Shown here in pieces: positions 6,878 to 10,622 of a stretch of 10,622 nt of DNA. The DNA lies in the NCBI GenBank assembly GCA_030849805.1, contig JASANZ010001705.1:1-10622 (forward strand). Reading direction: 5' to 3'. The position numbers and the translations under genes are program-made. Position 1 is the stretch's first letter, and the number at the start of each line of letters is the position of its first letter. The notes below the pieces were generated by a model, which searched no databases, was not told the DNA's origin, and saw only the letters and a program-made list of their open reading frames with translations. This DNA comes from Sergeia podlipaevii (taxonomy: Eukaryota > Euglenozoa > Kinetoplastea > Trypanosomatida > Trypanosomatidae).

Positions 6878-9034
6878 ATGGCTGAAACACAAACAGTTCT
6901 TCCCCATGCTCAGCAGCGCATCTTTGAAAAGATGGGTCGCGAGTTCGACAATCGCGACTACACCAAGGCGCTCCGCTCCGCTGACTCTATTCTCAGCATC
7001 GCGCCAGACCACGCCGACACCATCGCGATGAAGGGCTTGACGCTGCACAACCTGGAGCGCAAGGAGGAGGGTTTCGAGCTGATTCGGAAGGCCATCTCAT
7101 TGCACCCCACCTCTACCATCGCGTGGCACTCGCTTGGCATGTGCCGCCGCAATGACAAGGACTTCCCTGGGGCCCTCAAGGCGTTCAAGCAAGCTCTTGT
7201 GACGGAGAACACCAACACGAACGTGCTGCGCGATGTGTCCTCGGCGAGCGTGCAGGTACGCGACTGGGATGGCTTCCTGGAGACGCGCGAGAAGATGGTG
7301 ACGCTCAAGTCTAGTGTGCGCGCCAACTGGATCGCTCTCTCCTGCGCTCACCGCACTGTTGGCAATGTGAAGCTGGCTGCAGCTGTGATGGATGTGATGG
7401 CGGACATCATGAACGTTGGCGAAAATCCGGTGGAGGTGAGTGAGTCGCACTTGTATCACGTGGAGCTCGCGCTCGAAAGCGGGGCCCCGCAGCGTGCCAT
7501 TGAGCTGCTCAAGCGTCACGACGCGGAAATTAAGGATGCGCAGACGAAGCTGCAGCTTCGCGCGCGTGCGAGCATGCAGCTCGGCCAGAAGGCGGAGGCG
7601 GAGAAGCGGTACATGGAGCTCATCCGCATGGGCATTGCCGAGGCGGACTGCATCGCCGCGATCGCAGGGCTGCGCAAGATCTCGTTAGACTCGCTTCTTC
7701 GCCCTAGGAGCGATGTGCAGCGGTACATGGAGCTCATTGAGCAGGTGCTGGAGGCGTGCCCGCGCAGCGACTACGCCAAGCGACACGCTCTCGACTGTGT
7801 GCCGCTTGACCAATTCAAGGAGCGCCTTGCGGCGTACGCGTCAGTATTTATCTGCCGCCTCATCCCGTCTCTCTTCAGTGTGCTCAAGTCGCTCTACGAG
7901 AACCCCTCACGCGCGGCGCTGGTGGGTGAGGTGTTCCTGCAGTGGGAGAAGGAGTTGGTTGCCGGTGACTTTGCTAGCTTCGGCGGCGACGCTGCTCACC
8001 ACAACCCGTGCTTCATCTTGTGGGTGCACACCTTCCTAGCGACACACTACCGCCGCATGGGCGACTACGCCACGGCGCACGCGTACATCGACAAGGCCAT
8101 TCGTCACACCCCTACTCTTGAGCTGCTGTATCTTGAGAAGGCGAAGATCTACCAGCGTGAAGGCAAGACGGCGGAGGCGGCAGAACGGGCTGACTTTGCG
8201 CGGCAGCTGGACCTGCAGGACAAGTACATGAACTCCAAGGCGGCTAAGTACTACTTCCGCGCTAATGATGTGGCCAAGGGAGAGGAGGTGATGCAGTTGT
8301 TCTACAAGCCGTCGACGGTGCCCGGTGACACCTTCCTGACTGCGCTCGAGTCGCAGTGCTCGTGGTATGAGCGTGAGGTGGGTGAGGCGTTCTACCGCCA
8401 GGGCGACTACATCTCAGCGCTGCAGAATCTGCTCATGTTCGAGTTCCACCACAAGCAGAACCACGACGAACTGAGCGACTTCCATAACTACGTCTTCCGG
8501 CGCAACACGATGCGTGCGTGGTTCAACGTGATTGACTGCGATGATTGCATGGGGAAGAACAAGTTCTTTCTCAAGTTCTGCCCCGCGGTGGTGCGCACGT
8601 ACATGTGCATCCATGTGGCCGGCGAGGAGGCGGCACGGGCGGCACACGTGCCTCGCGCTGAGTTTGTGTTCGACGGTGTCGCGGCGGACGAGGTGAAGCG
8701 ACTGAAGCAGCTCCGCGAGGAGTACTACATTGACGCGGAAACGCTTGACCTAAGCGACCCGCTCGGCAAGGCTAGGCGCTACATGGAGGACCTCCTCGCC
8801 CACCGTGGTCATCTCGCCAGCACGCATACGCTGGCAGTGGAGTACTACACGATGCTTGGCAAGCCGCTCCTCGTCGCCCGTGCGCTCCACGTACTGCACG
8901 CTAAGCTGCATCACGCTGGTGCCGCCGAGCTGGTTTCCAACTTCGAGACTGGACTGTACGCCGTCACATCTGCAAAGATGGACAAGCGTGCCAAGGCCAT
9001 CGTGGACGAGCTTCTGCAGCTGGCAAATAAGTAG
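6878..9034 (+). CDS. NAA15: N-terminal acetyltransferase A auxiliary subunit NAA15 (Nat1-type), 718 aa
   Basis: NAA15 is the large TPR scaffold of NatA. It binds the catalytic subunit NAA10 and docks the complex on the ribosome, where NatA acetylates N-termini exposed after Met removal. The match runs along the whole protein: helical TPR units from the N-terminus (FDNRDYTKALRSADSIL at 23-39, then AMKGLTLHNLERKEEGFELI at 50-69, then AWHSLGMCRR at 82-91); a middle region with PTLELLYLEKAKIYQREG (412-429), DKYMNSKAAKYYFRAND (448-464) and CSWYEREVGEAFYRQGDY (494-511); and FHNYVFRRNTMRAW (535-548). These are the most conserved stretches of the NAA15/NARP1 family. It is shorter than human NAA15 (866 aa), the loss being mainly after residue 550, where the long charged C-terminal segment of animal proteins is not seen. 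There is no signal peptide or membrane segment, so it is cytosolic. The third codon positions are much richer in G/C than in the neighbouring genes, which suggests higher expression. ATG 6878 directly follows a run of 12 A. Confidence 0.93.
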   Translation: MAETQTVLPHAQQRIFEKMGREFDNRDYTKALRSADSILSIAPDHADTIAMKGLTLHNLERKEEGFELIRKAISLHPTSTIAWHSLGMCRRNDKDFPGALKAFKQALVTENTNTNVLRDVSSASVQVRDWDGFLETREKMVTLKSSVRANWIALSCAHRTVGNVKLAAAVMDVMADIMNVGENPVEVSESHLYHVELALESGAPQRAIELLKRHDAEIKDAQTKLQLRARASMQLGQKAEAEKRYMELIRMGIAEADCIAAIAGLRKISLDSLLRPRSDVQRYMELIEQVLEACPRSDYAKRHALDCVPLDQFKERLAAYASVFICRLIPSLFSVLKSLYENPSRAALVGEVFLQWEKELVAGDFASFGGDAAHHNPCFILWVHTFLATHYRRMGDYATAHAYIDKAIRHTPTLELLYLEKAKIYQREGKTAEAAERADFARQLDLQDKYMNSKAAKYYFRANDVAKGEEVMQLFYKPSTVPGDTFLTALESQCSWYEREVGEAFYRQGDYISALQNLLMFEFHHKQNHDELSDFHNYVFRRNTMRAWFNVIDCDDCMGKNKFFLKFCPAVVRTYMCIHVAGEEAARAAHVPRAEFVFDGVAADEVKRLKQLREEYYIDAETLDLSDPLGKARRYMEDLLAHRGHLASTHTLAVEYYTMLGKPLLVARALHVLHAKLHHAGAAELVSNFETGLYAVTSAKMDKRAKAIVDELLQLANK

Positions 9035-9384
9035 TAGCGCGGTGGAGAGGGAGTGTGCGTATCTGCGTGTGGGTGAATATTTCTGAGAAGGAGATTTGTT
9101 AATCATTATCTAATCCTACAAGAAAAAGAAAAAGCATCATTTCCTCTTTTTGTCTGTATATTGTGCCGCGTGTGCGCAAAGTTGTCGCTCTTTTGGTGAG
9201 CGTCTGAATTGCACTGCATCGGTTTTGCCTTTCCCCTCTTTCGCTGCACATTTTTTCTTTCCCTGCTTCCGTTTCATTTTCCATATTTTTTTCTTAGGTA
9301 GCGATTGCGTCGCTGCGCTCCGCGCGTTTATCGCCATGGCCCCCCGGCCACCGTCGCAGCCTCCCCGCCCGCCCATCAACCCGG
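9035..9384. other. 3' UTR and spacer before the tRNA cluster, with a GC-rich patch
   Basis: No gene can be supported. The first 270 bp are mixed and T-rich on the + strand (3' UTR of NAA15). From about 9299 to 9384 the base composition switches to strongly GC-rich, with C and CCG/GCC-rich runs, before the tRNA inverted repeat begins. An open frame crosses this patch but continues into tRNA sequence, so I do not call it coding. Confidence 0.6.
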
Positions 9385-9438
9385 GAACAGCCCAGGCACA
9401 CGACGAATGCGTGCATGGGAAAAGTGCTGCTGGGAAGG

Positions 9439-9442
9439 AAAA
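9439..9442 (-). terminator. RNA polymerase III T-run terminator for tRNA-Arg (- strand copy)
   Basis: AAAA on the + strand reads as TTTT on the - strand, starting 3 bases after the discriminator base of the tRNA-Arg gene. Four T is the minimal Pol III stop signal. Confidence 0.7.
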
Positions 9443-9444
9443 GT

Positions 9445-9516
9445 CATCCGTGACAGGATTCGAACCTGCAACCCTCTGATCCGTAGTCAGATGCTCTTCC
9501 ATTGAGCCACACGGAC
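9445..9516 (-). tRNA. tRNA-Arg (anticodon ACG), copy 1
   Basis: On the - strand it folds as a full cloverleaf. The acceptor GTCCGTG pairs with CACGGAT, with one G-T pair at the end. The D stem GCTC/GAGC closes a 7-base loop AATGGAA. The anticodon stem TCTGA/TCAGA carries the loop CTACGGA with anticodon ACG. The variable loop is GGGTT, and the T arm is GCAGG-TTCGAAT-CCTGT; the discriminator is G. It has no intron. Wobble A34 is expected to become inosine and read CGU, CGC and CGA. It is identical to the copy at 9886-9957, in the opposite orientation. The internal B box (GGTTCGAATCC) is intact. Confidence 0.97.
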
Positions 9517-9597
9517 ACGTCCAACAAAGCAACCTGAACATTATCATCAAGTTTCCTTATTATGAGGAAATTGTGTTGAAATGACGATCTGTGTCAA

Positions 9598-9682
9598 CCT
9601 TCTGTAGCTCAATTGGTAGAGCATGTGACTGTAGAGTTTAGCAGGTATCACAGGGTCGCTGGTTCGATTCCGGCCGGAAGGA
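9598..9682 (+). tRNA. tRNA-Tyr (anticodon GTA) with a 12-nt intron
   Basis: The cloverleaf is complete. The acceptor CCTTCTG pairs with CGGAAGG and has discriminator A; C1-G72 with A73 is the eukaryotic Tyr identity set. The D stem is GCTC/GAGC. The anticodon stem TGTGA (9624-9628) pairs perfectly with TCACA (9648-9652). The T arm is GCTGG-TTCGATT-CCGGC and the B box is perfect. The anticodon loop holds 19 bases instead of 7. Removing 9635-9646 leaves CTGTAGA, the usual Tyr loop, so the intron sits between positions 37 and 38 and is 12 nt by my count. Trypanosomatid tRNA-Tyr is known for a very short intron (11 nt in T. brucei), whose removal there depends on editing of the intron. Confidence 0.96.
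9635..9646 (+). other. 12-nt intron of tRNA-Tyr
   Basis: Its excision restores a 7-base anticodon loop, with G at position 37 and A at 38. The boundary could be shifted by a base because neighbouring bases are similar (GAG at the left edge). It is far shorter than most eukaryotic tRNA introns. Confidence 0.8.
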
Positions 9683-9688
9683 AACCTC

Positions 9689-9693
9689 TTTTT
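9689..9693 (+). terminator. RNA polymerase III T-run terminator for tRNA-Tyr
   Basis: Five consecutive T start 7 bases after the tRNA-Tyr discriminator base. Confidence 0.75.
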
Positions 9694-9721
9694 CTTCAAA
9701 CCTGAAAAATTCTTGAAATTG

Positions 9722-9727
9722 AAAAAA
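9722..9727 (-). terminator. RNA polymerase III T-run terminator for tRNA-Thr
   Basis: Six A on the + strand give TTTTTT on the - strand, about 5 bases past the end of tRNA-Thr. tRNA-Tyr and tRNA-Thr are convergent, so their terminators lie in the same 50-bp spacer. Confidence 0.75.
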
Positions 9728-9731
9728 CGGA

Positions 9732-9803
9732 AGGCCGCTAGGGGGATCGAACCCCTGACCTCGGTCTTACTAGGACCGCGCTCTGCCATTGAGCTAAGCA
9801 GCC
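9732..9803 (-). tRNA. tRNA-Thr (anticodon AGT)
   Basis: On the - strand the acceptor GGCTGCT pairs with AGCGGCC (one T-G pair). The D stem is GCTC/GAGC with loop AATGGCA. The anticodon stem CGGTC/GACCG encloses the loop CTAGTAA with anticodon AGT. The variable loop is AGGTC, and the T arm is AGGGG-TTCGATC-CCCCT. The discriminator is T. It has no intron. A34 is expected to become inosine. Confidence 0.96.
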
Positions 9804-9885
9804 ACAGGTGCGAGTCACATAATCGTGAAATCTTGCCACACTCCCAATAAGCACAGAGAAATTGGTGCCCGCTGGCGGCACCCGT

Positions 9886-9957
9886 GTCCGTGTGGCTCAA
9901 TGGAAGAGCATCTGACTACGGATCAGAGGGTTGCAGGTTCGAATCCTGTCACGGATG
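9886..9957 (+). tRNA. tRNA-Arg (anticodon ACG), copy 2
   Basis: The gene sequence is the same as the - strand copy at 9445-9516, with all stems intact, the loop CTACGGA, and discriminator G. It is head to head with tRNA-Thr across an 82-bp spacer. Confidence 0.97.
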
Positions 9958-9959
9958 AC

Positions 9960-9963
9960 TTTT
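9960..9963 (+). terminator. RNA polymerase III T-run terminator for tRNA-Arg (+ strand copy)
   Basis: TTTT begins 3 bases after the discriminator base, at the same place as in the other arm of the inverted repeat. Confidence 0.7.
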
Positions 9964-10020
9964 CCTTCCCAGCAGCACATTGTTTTCCATGCACGCATTC
10001 GTCGTGTGCCTGGGCTGTTC

Positions 10021-10395
10021 GTGGTTTGCAGCTTTTCTTGACGTGCGCCTTTTGGATGCGGCCAATGGCTGTGTGCTTGCCTCGGCGGTCTTGCGGGGCA
10101 TGGGCAAAGGCCTCCTCCGCTCAAGACAAAAAAGAAAATAGTGGATGTAGAAAAGAGGAGACCAATTGGGAGGCATATTGCGCGCATGTGCTTGCAATTT
10201 TGTGTGTGAGTGTGCGAGGAAGGCACTGATGCTCTCAGCTTTTTTTGTTGCTTTTCATTCGATTGCACACAACAGAATAGGGAGAGGATAGAAATATATA
10301 TGTACATAGATGTACGCAAATTGTAATGGAGGTTTCAAAATAATAATAATAATAATAAGTGCGTTTATAACCAAACTATGTACCGTTGCATGCAA
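10021..10395. other. Convergent spacer between the tRNA cluster and the - strand gene
   Basis: No gene is supported. The left 100 bp are fairly GC-rich; the rest is AT-rich and probably the 3' UTR of the - strand gene. It contains a TAA microsatellite at 10341-10358 and short AT tracts near 10290-10310. Confidence 0.65.
10341..10358. repeat. TAA trinucleotide microsatellite, six units
   Basis: There are six perfect TAA units on the + strand (TTA on the - strand), inside the presumed 3' UTR of the - strand gene. Confidence 0.9.
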
Positions 10396-10622
10396 TCAGT
10401 GTTCATATAAATAATGGCGCACGTTTGTCTCGCCAAAACGAATCGAGGCCACTTCCTTCGCTGCTGTGCCGTTCGCAGTGCCAAGGAGTGTGAGCAGTGG
10501 CATCAGATGCTCGTGTTCGCCATCGGACTCCGCTTCTTTGAATCCGTCAAATCCTTCAACTTTCCTCATCTCACTGAGGCGCTCCTCGGGTGTTTTGTTG
10601 GACTGGAGAACAGCAGTGAGCG
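10396..10622 (-). CDS. C-terminus of a LigB/DODA-type extradiol dioxygenase-like protein (partial)
   Basis: Only the last 74 codons and the TGA stop (10396-10398) lie in the window; the gene continues to the right. The visible peptide includes TPEERLSEMRKVEGFDGF, then GEHEHLMPLLTLLGTANG, and ends in HYLYEH. The EHLMPLLTLLGTA stretch resembles the C-terminal (P-R/T-x-EHLLPLxVxxGAA) signature of class III extradiol ring-cleavage dioxygenases of the LigB/DODA (YgiD-like) family, where the His lies close to the metal site. The substrate cannot be guessed. The + strand is also open across this stretch, but its product has no recognisable motif. This gene faces the five + strand genes, so it belongs to a converging transcription unit. 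Confidence 0.65.
   Translation of the reverse strand, partial: LTAVLQSNKTPEERLSEMRKVEGFDGFKEAESDGEHEHLMPLLTLLGTANGTAAKEVASIRFGETNVRHYLYEH

Larger units (their letters stand above)
9385..9519 (+). repeat. Left arm of inverted duplication carrying tRNA-Arg
   Basis: The reverse complement of this segment matches 9883-10020. The match covers 3 bases upstream of the tRNA, the whole tRNA-Arg gene without a difference, and about 60 bases of 3' flank. The flank differs only in a small T/C-rich patch (9413-9425 against 9978-9991), with a net difference of 3 bases. Beyond the arms I see no further similarity. Confidence 0.9.
9883..10020 (-). repeat. Right arm of inverted duplication carrying tRNA-Arg
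   Basis: It is the reverse complement of 9385-9519 over its full length, with only a small gap of net 3 bases in the 3' flank near 9978-9991. The two arms are 363 bases apart and enclose tRNA-Tyr and tRNA-Thr. Confidence 0.9.

Noticed and set aside
6958..7519. Long - strand and + strand alternative frames inside the NAA15 gene
   Set aside because: They are shadows caused by GC-rich third positions; the NAA15 frame explains the sequence with family-wide similarity.
9137..9550. Open frame of 137 codons on the - strand crossing the tRNA-Arg gene
   Set aside because: It translates tRNA-Arg sequence, and near-identical peptides appear at the other repeat arm (9825-10229 and 9897-10319) for the same reason.
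9547..9900. Open frame of 117 codons on the - strand
   Set aside because: It spans tRNA-Tyr and tRNA-Thr and the spacers between; no protein similarity.
9445..9957. CRISPR array, integrated element or snRNA gene in the repeat-rich tRNA region
   Set aside because: The repeats are two tRNA-Arg copies in inverted orientation. There are no spacers of regular size, no integrase, and no U6, U3 or 7SL sequence that I can recognise.
10414..10622. ATG-started + strand frame open to the window edge
   Set aside because: It lies antisense to the LigB-like C-terminus. Its product has no recognisable motif, while the - strand reading has a plausible family signature and a stop just before an AT-rich 3' UTR.

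Overview
The window looks like nuclear DNA of a trypanosomatid (kinetoplastid protist). Five intronless protein genes lie head to tail on the + strand. They are separated by AT-rich spacers of about 360-830 bp packed with polypyrimidine tracts followed by AG, the layout expected for polycistronic transcription with spliced-leader trans-splicing. Two further points agree: one gene carries a domain resembling that of BILBO1, a flagellar-pocket-collar protein of kinetoplastids, and the single tRNA-Tyr gene has a very short intron. I cannot name the species.

Layout: 1-831 is non-coding, followed by a 185-aa helical repeat protein (832-1389). Next come a 494-aa protein whose C-terminal part reads as a divergent Gemin2, the SMN partner in snRNP assembly (2172-3656); a 278-aa protein with a BILBO1-type N-terminal domain and a coiled coil (4084-4920); a 353-aa J-domain protein with a mitochondrial-type presequence and membrane segments (5281-6342); and a 718-aa NAA15-type auxiliary subunit of the NatA N-terminal acetyltransferase (6878-9034). 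Several reading frames run upstream of the first ATG only through non-ATG codons, so I start those genes at the first in-frame ATG. In each case no ATG lies between that start and a good splice-acceptor candidate.

From 9445 to 9957 there is a compact cluster of four tRNA genes: Arg(ACG) on -, Tyr(GTA) with an intron on +, Thr(AGT) on -, and Arg(ACG) on +. The two Arg genes are identical and sit in arms of an inverted duplication that also includes about 60 bp of 3' flank. The cluster forms two head-to-head pairs with spacers of almost equal size (81 and 82 bp), and each gene has a T-run terminator.

Beyond the cluster, the 3' end of a - strand gene (10396-10622, partial) enters. It resembles the C-terminus of LigB/DODA-type extradiol dioxygenases. 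The tRNA cluster therefore lies where a + strand and a - strand protein-coding unit converge, a usual place for transcription termination in these organisms.

The protein genes are not an operon in the functional sense. They serve unrelated tasks (RNP assembly, cytoskeleton, mitochondrial chaperoning, protein acetylation), which is normal for a trypanosomatid polycistron. The most interesting points are the divergent Gemin2, the short BILBO1-domain paralogue without EF-hands, and the inverted tRNA duplication at the convergent boundary.
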